Shown: positions 1 through 6,061 of the stretch, piece after piece
Numbering within the stretch: position 1 is the stretch's first letter
Layout of the letters: each line of letters opens with the position of its first letter
DNA from: Pseudomonadota bacterium
GTDB lineage: Bacteria; Pseudomonadota; Alphaproteobacteria; Rhizobiales; Xanthobacteraceae
Assembly: GCA_023386635.1 (NCBI GenBank)
Contig: JAEWJH010000016.1
Coordinates: 1-6,347, forward strand
DNA: 6,347 nt
Direction: 5' to 3'
Made by a program: the position numbers and the translations under genes
The notes under the pieces: model-generated
What the model was told of the DNA's origin: nothing
Seen by the model: only the letters and a program-made list of their open reading frames with translations
The model's database searches: none

Positions 1-1095
1 ATGACCATCGAAGTTGCCAAGATTGAAATCAAGAGTGTTGCCGACGCGTCGGGGCTGGAAGAGTGCATCCGCAAGGGTCAGTTCGCCGCCGACGAGGTTG
101 TGGCCGTTATCGGCAAAACGGAAGGCAACGGCGGCGTCAACGATTTCACCCGCATTCTGGCGGACCAGGCGTTTCGCGCGGTGCTGGCCAAGCACGGCAA
201 GCGCAGCGAGGACGAGATCCGCCAGGTGCCGATGGTGTGGTCCGGCGGCTGCGACGGCGTGATCACCCCGCATGCGACGGTGTTTGCGCGCACCAAGAAG
301 AAAGGCAGCGGCAACGCGCCGCGTCTGGTGCTCGGCACGGCATTGAGCCCGCAGATTTTGCCGGAAGACATCGGCCGTCCCGCGATGGTCGAGAAGGTGG
401 CCGAAGGCGTGCGCCGCGCCATGAAGGATGCCGGCATCACCGATCCGAAGGACGTGCACTACGTCCAGACCAAGACGCCGCTGCTGACCATCGACACCAT
501 CCACGATGCGAAGTCGCGCGGGCATGACGTGTTCTGCGAGGTGCATGAATCCATGGGCGTGTCGAACGGCACCACCGGTCTGGGCATCGCCGTCGCGCTC
601 GGCGAGATTTCGATGCCGAAGGCGGAAGAGATCTGCCGCAATCTCGATCTTTATTCCTCGGTGGCGTCGTGCTCGTCGGGCGTGGAGCTCGACTGCGCGC
701 AGATCGTGCTGCTCGGCAACAAGGCCGGCGCCGGCGGCCGCTACAGGATCGGCCACAGCGTCATGAAGGACGCGCTCGACATCGATGGCATCTACGACGC
801 GATCCGCGACGCCGGCCTCGAACTGCCGGAGCGTCCGCGCGCCAGCGACCTCAACGGCAAGCTGGTCAACTGCTTCATGAAGTGCGAGGCGGACCATCGC
901 GCCAAGCTGCGCGGCCGCCGGCAGATCATGCTCGACGATTCCGACGTGCACCACCACCGCCACTCCAAGGCGGCGGTCGGCGGCGTCGCCGCGGCGGCGA
1001 TCGGCGATCCCGCCGTGTTCGTCTCGGTCGACGCCATGCATCAGGGCCCGCATGGCGGTGGCCCGGTGATCGCCATCATCGACGCGGGTGAATGA
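1..1095 (+). CDS. Ring-opening amidohydrolase, cyanuric acid hydrolase / barbiturase family (AtzD/TrzD-like)
   Basis: The 364-residue product has the normal length for this small family, which hydrolytically opens cyanuric acid (to carboxybiuret, then biuret and CO2) or barbituric acid (to ureidomalonate). The family fold is three homologous domains, each giving one Lys-Ser pair to a central active site. All three pairs can be placed: Lys39 (IGKTEGNGG) with Ser81 (WSGGCDG), Lys158 (QTKTP) with Ser225/226 (SCSSGVELD), and Lys294 (FMKCEADHR) with Ser342 (VSVDAMHQGPHGGG). The middle serine is the likely nucleophile by family analogy. Glu296 and the Gly-rich HQGPHGGG loop match the family's structural metal site. 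No signal peptide is seen, so the enzyme is cytoplasmic. The ATG is the first base of the window, so its ribosome site lies outside and a longer N-terminus cannot be excluded. Family assignment is firm; the choice between cyanuric acid and barbiturate is open. Confidence 0.93.
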   Translation: MTIEVAKIEIKSVADASGLEECIRKGQFAADEVVAVIGKTEGNGGVNDFTRILADQAFRAVLAKHGKRSEDEIRQVPMVWSGGCDGVITPHATVFARTKKKGSGNAPRLVLGTALSPQILPEDIGRPAMVEKVAEGVRRAMKDAGITDPKDVHYVQTKTPLLTIDTIHDAKSRGHDVFCEVHESMGVSNGTTGLGIAVALGEISMPKAEEICRNLDLYSSVASCSSGVELDCAQIVLLGNKAGAGGRYRIGHSVMKDALDIDGIYDAIRDAGLELPERPRASDLNGKLVNCFMKCEADHRAKLRGRRQIMLDDSDVHHHRHSKAAVGGVAAAAIGDPAVFVSVDAMHQGPHGGGPVIAIIDAGE

Positions 1096-1119
1096 GACCG
1101 GTGTGAGCCATTCTGGTTG

Positions 1120-1148
1120 AACGCCGCCCCGGTCGCCGGGGCGGCGTT
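1120..1148 (+). terminator. Perfect 13-bp inverted repeat with 3-nt loop (hairpin; possible terminator or attenuator)
   Basis: The arms AACGCCGCCCCGG (1120-1132) and CCGGGGCGGCGTT (1136-1148) are exact reverse complements around a TCG loop. The RNA hairpin would be very stable. It starts 24 nt after the stop of the ring-opening hydrolase and ends 9 nt before the permease ribosome site. No T-run follows (the next bases are GCGGCCAAC), so it is not a classic intrinsic terminator. It could be a partial terminator, a transcript-end stabiliser or a processing site that sets different mRNA levels for the enzyme and the transporter block. The structure is certain; its role is inferred. Confidence 0.5.
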
Positions 1149-1157
1149 GCGGCCAAC

Positions 1158-1163
1158 GGAGGA
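1158..1163 (+). promoter_or_regulatory. Strong Shine-Dalgarno for the permease gene
   Basis: GGAGGA lies 5 nt before the ATG at 1169. It is a near-consensus ribosome site and supports that start. It sits just past the hairpin, so translation of the permease can begin independently of the upstream gene. Confidence 0.8.
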
Positions 1164-1168
1164 CAGGC

Positions 1169-1822
1169 ATGGATTTTCAGTGGGATATTTTCGTTGAGGC
1201 GCTTCCTGCGCTCCTCGGCGGCGCCTGGCTGACCATTCAACTCACGATCATCTCGGTGGTCATCGGTCTGGCACTGGGATTGTTCGTGGCGCTCGGCCGC
1301 GTGTCGGCCAATCCGATTACCAGCAAACTGGCGGCGGCCTACACCACCGCCATGCGCGGCATCCCGCTGCTGGTCACGCTGATGTTTCTTTATTACGGCC
1401 TGCCGTCCGCCGGCCTGCAGCTGTCGGCGTTCGCCGTCGCGGTGATCGCGCTGGCGGTGACGAATGCCGCTTATGTGGCGGAAATCATCCGCGCCGGCAT
1501 CCAGTCGATCGATCGCGGGCAGATGCGCGCGGCCCGTTCGCTCGGTATGTCCTATGGGCTGGCGATGCGCCGGATCATCCTGCCGCAGGTCGTGCGCCGG
1601 GTGCTGCCGCCGATCACCAATGAATCGATCACGCTGCTCAAGAATACGGCGCTGGTCTCGACCATCGCCCTGAGCGAGCTGTTGCGGTCCGGCCTCGAGG
1701 TCATGACCTGGAAGGCCAATACGTTCAGCCCGTTTGCCGGCGTCGCTCTGATGTATCTCATGATGACGCTGCCGATGATCTGGTTCGTCTCGCGTCTCGA
1801 AAAGCGGTTCGCCATCCCGTGA
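1169..1822 (+). CDS. ABC transporter permease, polar amino acid (HisM/GlnP) type
   Basis: This 217-residue integral inner-membrane protein has the usual size for the polar-amino-acid uptake family. Hydrophobic segments lie at about 16-44, 66-80, 84-108, 152-172 and 186-206. The RGIPLLVTLMFLYYGLP stretch (63-79) is the usual family signature near the second helix. The cytoplasmic EAA loop that docks on the ATPase is clear at about 118-148 (RAARSLGMSYGLAMRR, then ILPQVVRRVLPP). Only one permease gene is present, so the channel is probably a homodimer. It is the first gene after the hairpin, and its TGA overlaps the GTG start of the next gene. With the binding protein at 3160 and the ATPase at 3954 it makes a complete importer. 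Substrate annotation as an amino acid would come from family only; the neighbouring hydrolases suggest a heterocyclic nitrogen compound instead. Confidence 0.93.
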   Translation: MDFQWDIFVEALPALLGGAWLTIQLTIISVVIGLALGLFVALGRVSANPITSKLAAAYTTAMRGIPLLVTLMFLYYGLPSAGLQLSAFAVAVIALAVTNAAYVAEIIRAGIQSIDRGQMRAARSLGMSYGLAMRRIILPQVVRRVLPPITNESITLLKNTALVSTIALSELLRSGLEVMTWKANTFSPFAGVALMYLMMTLPMIWFVSRLEKRFAIP

Positions 1823-3153
1823 CCTTCGTAACCCGCAACATGCCGCTGACCGTAGCCAATGGCATCGTTGCGACGCTTGATGCGTCGGCGCGCGTGCTGC
1901 GCGGAGAGAATGTGGTGGTCGAGGCCGGGCGGATCGCCGCGGTCGGCGGCAAGTCCGTGAACGGAGACGTTCTCGAGGCCGCAGGCGGCATCGTGATGCC
2001 GGGCCTGTTGAATGCGCATTGTCATTCCCCGGAAACCCTCGCGCGCGGCGTCGTCGATCGCATCATCTATGAGGACTGGATCGGTGCGGTCTGGCCGCCG
2101 CTCGATCAATTGACGCCCGAGCAAATTCGCGTCGCGGTGCTGCTCGGTTGCGCGGAGATGCTGCATTCGGGAACGACCGCGGTGGTCGATCACTTCCGGC
2201 AGACGCCGATGCGGCTCGACGCGGTGGAGGCGGCAGTGGCGGCCTATCGCGAGGCCGGCATGCGCTGCGCCGTCGCCATCATGGTCCGCGACCGGTCGGT
2301 GCCGAAATGGGTAACGGACAAGGGCGCGGACATTGTCGAACTTTGTCGGGCCGCGATCGACACCTGGCACGATCCGGACGGCCTGATCACCGTCATGCTC
2401 GCGCCGTCGGCGCCGCACCGCTGCACCGACGGCCTGCTCCGGCAGGTCGGTGAAATGGCCGCGGACCGTCATCTGTTCATGCAGATGCATGTCGATGAAA
2501 ATCAATCGCAGCGCCATGAGGCCAACGGAATTTACGGTCATTCCAGCATTCGCCATCTCGATACGCTGGGGCTGCTCGACCGGCGTTTGAGCCTGGCGCA
2601 TTGCGTCTGGATCGACGATGTGGATCTGAGCTTGCTGGCTGGCCATGATGTGACCGTGGTGCATAACCCGGTGAGCAATCTGCGGCTCGGCAGCGGCGTC
2701 GCACCGGTTCCGGAGATGCTGGAGCGCGGGATCACGGTGACGCTGGGCGCCGACGGCGCCGCCAGCAACGACGGGCAGAGCATGCTTGAAGTGATGAAGC
2801 TCGCCAGTCTCCTGCCGGGGACGGCTGGCGTCACCCGCCGTCCGACCGCGCATGATATCCTTGCGATGACCACCGGCACCGCGGCCGCGCGATTTGGCAT
2901 GACGGACGTCGGAATGATCGCTCCCTCCCAGAAAGCCGATCTCGTCGTGTTCGAGGGAAACGATCCGCGTCTTCATCCGCTCAACGACGTGCACCGGCAG
3001 ATCGTTTTCGCGGGTGCCGGAATCCACGCCCGTCATGTGGTGATCGATGGCCGCGTGGTGCTGCGCGACGGAAAAATTCAGACGTTCGACGAGGAAGCGC
3101 TGCTGCGCGAAGCAGACGGTTTCCGTGCCTTCCAACAGAAAAAATATATGTGA
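1819..3153 (+). CDS. Metal-dependent amidohydrolase, TrzA/AtzB/SAH-deaminase-like (aminohydrolase)
   Basis: The 444-residue protein is a cytoplasmic member of the amidohydrolase superfamily group that removes amino or chloro groups from purine, pterin and s-triazine rings using one divalent metal. Metal ligands are His67 and His69 (NAHCHS), His224 (MHVDEN), His261 (LAHCVW) and Asp312 (LGADGAASND). Glu227 is the likely proton-transfer residue. The APSAPHRCTDGLL segment (195-207) and VVHNPVSNLRLGSG (280-293) are typical of this subgroup. The C-terminus ends with the usual small beta-sandwich (QKADLVVFEG). The GTG start overlaps the permease TGA as GTGA, which suggests translational coupling. 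An in-frame ATG at 1840 (MPLTVANG) also fits the family's N-terminus, and neither start has a good ribosome site. The exact substrate is unknown; ammeline- or melamine-like triazines are an inference from the neighbours. Confidence 0.88.
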   Translation: MTFVTRNMPLTVANGIVATLDASARVLRGENVVVEAGRIAAVGGKSVNGDVLEAAGGIVMPGLLNAHCHSPETLARGVVDRIIYEDWIGAVWPPLDQLTPEQIRVAVLLGCAEMLHSGTTAVVDHFRQTPMRLDAVEAAVAAYREAGMRCAVAIMVRDRSVPKWVTDKGADIVELCRAAIDTWHDPDGLITVMLAPSAPHRCTDGLLRQVGEMAADRHLFMQMHVDENQSQRHEANGIYGHSSIRHLDTLGLLDRRLSLAHCVWIDDVDLSLLAGHDVTVVHNPVSNLRLGSGVAPVPEMLERGITVTLGADGAASNDGQSMLEVMKLASLLPGTAGVTRRPTAHDILAMTTGTAAARFGMTDVGMIAPSQKADLVVFEGNDPRLHPLNDVHRQIVFAGAGIHARHVVIDGRVVLRDGKIQTFDEEALLREADGFRAFQQKKYM

Positions 3154-3159
3154 GGGAGC

Positions 3160-3951
3160 ATGACGACGAAGCGGGCAAACAGGCGATTTGAATGGGGTGC
3201 GGCGCTTCTGGCAGGCGCTGTTCTTTTCGCGCTCTCGAGCGATCCGGCGCAGGCCGACGCTCTTGACCGGATCAAGGCGGCGGGCGAGGTCAAGATCGCC
3301 AATTCAGGCGTCTATCCGCCGTTTGAATTCAAGGAAGGCAACACGCTGGTCGGGTTCGACATCGACCTGTCAAACCTGGTCGCGCGCGAATTGGGCGTGA
3401 AGGCCAATATCTCGGTGGTGGATTTCAAGGGGCTGATTCCGGCGCTGAAAAGCGGCAAAGCGGATTTGCTGATTTCGGCGATGACCCATACGCCGGCGCG
3501 GGCCGAGCAGGTGGCTTTTTCCGAATCCTATTACGACACGGCGGTGGCGATCGCAGTCCGCGACGACAGGACGAGCCTGAAAGCCAAAGATCAGCTCGGA
3601 GGTCTGACCCTGGGCGCCGAGCTCGGCACCACCGGCGAGCGCGAGGCGCGCAGCGTCAACGGCGTCAAGGAGGTCAAAACCTACGACACGCTGATGCTGG
3701 CTCTGCGCGATCTCGAAATCGGCCGCATCGATGCGATCATCAGCAATCTGCCGCCGCTGCAATATCTCATTCACAAGAATTTCAAGCGGGTGCGGGTGAC
3801 GGGGACCTACGATGCCGGCTGGATCGGGATCAATGTGGGTCAGGACGAGAAGGCGCTGCTCGCGGAGGTCAATCGCATTCTCGCGAAGCTCAAGAGCAAC
3901 GGCGAGCTCAATGCGCTCAAGGTGAAGTGGTTCGGAGAGGCGGGGAAGTAA
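3160..3951 (+). CDS. Periplasmic solute-binding protein of the polar amino acid ABC family (SBP_bac_3)
   Basis: This 263-residue secreted protein captures the substrate for the importer. A Sec signal peptide is clear: basic N-region (KRANRR), hydrophobic core at about 12-26, and AQA cleavage site at 30-32, giving a mature start near Asp33. The mature part follows the type-II binding fold: GVYPPFEF (50-57), GFDIDL (65-70), TPARAEQVAFS (111-121) with the ligand-carboxylate Arg at 114, GTTGE (156-160) and GRIDAIISN (188-196). In the HisJ pattern the last position is Asp, which binds the alpha-amino group; here it is Asn196. An ordinary amino-acid ligand is therefore doubtful. The start is 6 nt after the upstream stop, with GAGG (3152-3155) overlapping that stop, so the gene is in the same operon. 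The A/T-rich end of the upstream gene (3138-3150) may ease ribosome access. Confidence 0.93.
   Translation: MTTKRANRRFEWGAALLAGAVLFALSSDPAQADALDRIKAAGEVKIANSGVYPPFEFKEGNTLVGFDIDLSNLVARELGVKANISVVDFKGLIPALKSGKADLLISAMTHTPARAEQVAFSESYYDTAVAIAVRDDRTSLKAKDQLGGLTLGAELGTTGEREARSVNGVKEVKTYDTLMLALRDLEIGRIDAIISNLPPLQYLIHKNFKRVRVTGTYDAGWIGINVGQDEKALLAEVNRILAKLKSNGELNALKVKWFGEAGK
3942..3948 (+). promoter_or_regulatory. Shine-Dalgarno that fixes the ATPase start at 3954
   Basis: GGGGAAG lies 5 nt upstream of the ATG at 3954, inside the last codons of the binding-protein gene. It favours 3954 over the in-frame GTG at 3927, which would add nine residues lacking any family resemblance. Confidence 0.65.
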
Positions 3952-3953
3952 AC

Positions 3954-4721
3954 ATGTCGCACCTCATTCGCGTCTCCGGTCTGCACAAATCTTACGGTCC
4001 GCTCCATGTTCTCAAGGGCATCGACATGACGGTCGAACCCGGAGAGGTGGTGTGCGTCATCGGCCCGAGCGGCTCCGGAAAGAGTACGCTGCTGAACTGC
4101 ATTAATTTTCTCGAGCCCTATGGTCCCGGCGAAGTCTGGGTCGACGGCATGCTGGTCGGCTACGAGAAGAAGCCGGATGGTTCCTTGGTCAAGGTCGCGG
4201 ATCACAAGCTCAATGCGACGCGCACCGCGATCGGCATCGTATTCCAGCAGTTCAATCTGTTTCCGCATCTCAGCGTGGTCGAGAACATCATCGAGGCGCC
4301 GGTGCGCGTGCGCAAGATTCCCGCGCAGCAGGCGCGCGACAAGGCGCGCGAGCTGCTGGATAAAGTGGGTCTGGCCGACAAGGCCAATGCCTATCCGTCG
4401 CAACTGTCCGGCGGTCAGCAGCAGCGCGTCGCCATTGCCAGAGCGCTGGCGATGGAGCCGAAGGTCATGCTGTTCGATGAGGTGACATCGGCGCTCGACC
4501 CGGAGCTGGTCGGCGAGGTGCTCGGCGTGATGAAGGGCCTCGCCCGCGACGGCATGACCATGTTCGTCGTGACGCACGAAATGGCGTTCGCGCGCGAGGT
4601 GGCCGATCGTGTGGTGTTCATGGCCGATGGCGAGATCGTCGAGCAGGGGCCGCCATCGGAGGTTTTCGGAAATCCGCGCAGCGAGCGGCTGCGCAACTTC
4701 CTCGGTCGGTTTCGTGGGTGA
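3954..4721 (+). CDS. ABC transporter ATP-binding protein, polar amino acid (GlnQ/HisP) type
   Basis: The 255-residue cytoplasmic ATPase powers the importer. All nucleotide-binding motifs are intact: Walker A GPSGSGKST (37-45), Q-loop at Gln98/99 (VFQQFNLFPH), signature LSGGQQQR (151-158), Walker B VMLFDE (171-176), D-loop SALDPE (179-184) and switch His208 (VVTHEM). Between Walker A and the Q-loop sits an extra stretch of about 20 residues (70-90, YEKKPDGSLVK onward), a variation found in some members of this family. The ATG is 2 nt after the binding-protein stop, with its ribosome site inside that gene, so the two are probably co-translated. The C-terminus (SERLRNFLGRF) is typical of the GlnQ group. 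It pairs with the EAA loop of the permease at 1169. Product class is essentially certain; the transported ligand is inferred from neighbours only. Confidence 0.95.
   Translation: MSHLIRVSGLHKSYGPLHVLKGIDMTVEPGEVVCVIGPSGSGKSTLLNCINFLEPYGPGEVWVDGMLVGYEKKPDGSLVKVADHKLNATRTAIGIVFQQFNLFPHLSVVENIIEAPVRVRKIPAQQARDKARELLDKVGLADKANAYPSQLSGGQQQRVAIARALAMEPKVMLFDEVTSALDPELVGEVLGVMKGLARDGMTMFVVTHEMAFAREVADRVVFMADGEIVEQGPPSEVFGNPRSERLRNFLGRFRG
4717..4721 (+). promoter_or_regulatory. SD-like GGTGA supporting the start at 4727
   Basis: GGTGA matches the extended anti-Shine-Dalgarno pairing (AGGAGGTGA) and lies 5 nt before the ATG at 4727. It overlaps the ATPase stop codon. An in-frame GTG at 4718 is possible, giving a GTGA overlap and three extra residues, but the ATG has the better spacing. 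Confidence 0.45.
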
Positions 4722-4726
4722 CAGCA

Positions 4727-5989
4727 ATGACTGAACAGGCTGACGTCGATCTCATCGTCAAGAATGCGCGCGCCTGGGGCAAGGACAAACCGCAGGATTT
4801 CGCCTTCGCGGGCGGACGCTATGTCGACGCCGGCAAGGCCAGGGTTGCGGACGGCGCGCGCGTCGTCGATGCCAAAGGCAAGATGGCGATCCCCGGCTTC
4901 GTGGAGCCGCATATCCATCTCGACAAGGCGCTCATCAACGAAGACGTGCGCGTCAACGTGTCCGGCACGCTGACGGAGGCGATCGAGATCATCTGGGAGC
5001 GCAAGAAGCGCTATACCGTCGAGGATATCGTGGGGCGGGCCGGGCGCGTGATCCGCTCGGCGGTCGCCAATGGCGTCACGCGGATGCGATCGCATGTGGA
5101 CGTGGACAATATCGGCGGGCTGAAGCCGCTCGAGGGGGTGCTGGAGGCGCGGCGGCGTTATGCCGGCCTGATCGATCTGGAGATCGTCGCGTTCCCGCAG
5201 GAAGGCATCCTCAAGAATCCGGGAACCGAGAAGCTGCTGCATCAGGCGATGGAGATGGGGGCCGATGTGGTCGGCGGCATGCCGTTCAACGAGGCCTCGC
5301 CCGCCGACAGCCGCGAGCATATCCGCATCGCCTTCGATATCGCGCAGAAATACGATGCGGATGTCGATATGCATGTCGACGAAACCGACAATCCGCAGGC
5401 GCGGACGCTGGAAATGTTCGCGCAGATGGCGATCGAACGCGGCTGGCACGGCCGGGTCACCTCCGGTCATACCTGCGCGCTCGCCGCCTATCCGGACGAT
5501 TATGCCGCCCGCGTGATCGCTCTTGTCAAGGAAGCGGGCATGAACATGATCACTAATCCAGCGACCAATCTGATGCTACAGGGTCGTAACGACAAACAGC
5601 CGATCAGGCGGGGCATCACCCGCGTGAAGGAGCTGCTGGCGGCGGGCGTGAATGTGTCGTTCGGGCAGGACTGCGTGAAGGATACATTCTATCCGTTCGG
5701 CCGCGCGGATTCCCTCGAAGTGGCGCTGATTGCCGCGCATGCGGCGCATCTCAGCCAGCCTGCGGAAATCGAGGAAGCGTTCGCCATGCCGACGCGCAAC
5801 GCGGCGAAGCTGCTGCGGCTCGACGATTACGGCATGACGCCCGGTTGTCTCGGCGATCTGGTGATCCTGGACGCGGATTCGGCGGCCGATGCGATCACGC
5901 GGCAAGCCGATCGCCTCTGCGTGATCAAGAGTGGCCGTATCGTTGCCGAAACGGTCACCGAGCGCCGGCTGTACTGGCAGGAAAACTGA
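4727..5989 (+). CDS. Amidohydrolase of the cytosine deaminase (CodA) / AtzC-like family
   Basis: The 420-residue cytoplasmic enzyme matches cytosine-deaminase-type amidohydrolases in length and motif order. Metal and catalytic residues are His62 and His64 (EPHIHLDK), Gln158 (FPQEG), His216 with Glu219 (MHVDET), His248 (SGHTCAL) and Asp315 (FGQDCVKD). Further family blocks are MRSHVDVDN (120-128), LQGRNDK, RRGITRVKE and FYPFG. Relative to E. coli CodA, the GHDD motif is GQDC, so the residue equivalent to Asp314, known to influence substrate preference, is Cys316. The pocket segment GGMPFNEAS (183-191) also differs. The C-terminal RLCVIKSGRI resembles AtzC, the ammelide-type hydrolase of atrazine breakdown, as I recall it. 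A cytosine deaminase label is therefore unsafe; deamination of an ammelide- or cytosine-like ring is the supported level. It is the last gene of the packed block, 5 nt after the ATPase stop. Confidence 0.88.
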   Translation: MTEQADVDLIVKNARAWGKDKPQDFAFAGGRYVDAGKARVADGARVVDAKGKMAIPGFVEPHIHLDKALINEDVRVNVSGTLTEAIEIIWERKKRYTVEDIVGRAGRVIRSAVANGVTRMRSHVDVDNIGGLKPLEGVLEARRRYAGLIDLEIVAFPQEGILKNPGTEKLLHQAMEMGADVVGGMPFNEASPADSREHIRIAFDIAQKYDADVDMHVDETDNPQARTLEMFAQMAIERGWHGRVTSGHTCALAAYPDDYAARVIALVKEAGMNMITNPATNLMLQGRNDKQPIRRGITRVKELLAAGVNVSFGQDCVKDTFYPFGRADSLEVALIAAHAAHLSQPAEIEEAFAMPTRNAAKLLRLDDYGMTPGCLGDLVILDADSAADAITRQADRLCVIKSGRIVAETVTERRLYWQEN

Positions 5990-6061
5990 ACAGTACCTGA
6001 TACTGCCGCAGTGTTCCGCATTCGGCAGAATGAACAACAAAAGCGAACTGGAGTCTGATCA
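5990..6061 (+). other. Spacer with overlapping small inverted repeats upstream of the LVIVD gene
   Basis: Three short complementary pairings compete here: GTACTG (5971-5976, inside the preceding gene) with CAGTAC (5991-5996); CAGTA (5991-5995) with TACTG (6001-6005); and CTGCCG (6003-6008) with CGGCAG (6023-6028). Neither possible downstream stem is followed by a T-run. The ribosome site GGAG (6050-6053) for the next gene lies at the end. No clear promoter box is visible. A weak terminator or a leader structure is possible, but stems of 5-6 bp can occur by chance. Confidence 0.25.

Noticed and set aside
1117..1145. TTGAAC as a possible -35 box before the permease.
   Set aside because: No A/T-rich -10 element follows; the region downstream is the GC-rich hairpin.
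2748..2762. GGCGCC-GAC-GGCGCC inverted repeat inside the TrzA-like gene.
   Set aside because: It encodes the conserved metal-binding Asp segment (GADGA) with GC-rich codons, so it is explained by coding constraint.
1552..3135. A 527-codon open frame on the minus strand.
   Set aside because: It lies antisense to the permease end and the TrzA-like hydrolase, both with clear family motifs. Its translation is rich in Arg and His with no recognisable domain, as expected for the complement of a high-GC gene.
3138..3162. A-rich run before the stop of the TrzA-like gene, as a possible slippage site or a stop readthrough joining it to the binding protein.
   Set aside because: The two genes are in the same frame, so a frameshift would not join them, and the binding protein has its own signal peptide that must be N-terminal.
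3927..3953. GTG at 3927 as the ATPase start.
   Set aside because: The extra nine residues (MVRRGGEVN) do not fit the family, and a good ribosome site precedes the ATG at 3954.
3840..5470. Long minus-strand open frames (295 and 351 codons) opposite the ATPase and CodA-like genes.
   Set aside because: They are shadows of genes with intact catalytic motifs; no motif, ribosome site or domain supports them.
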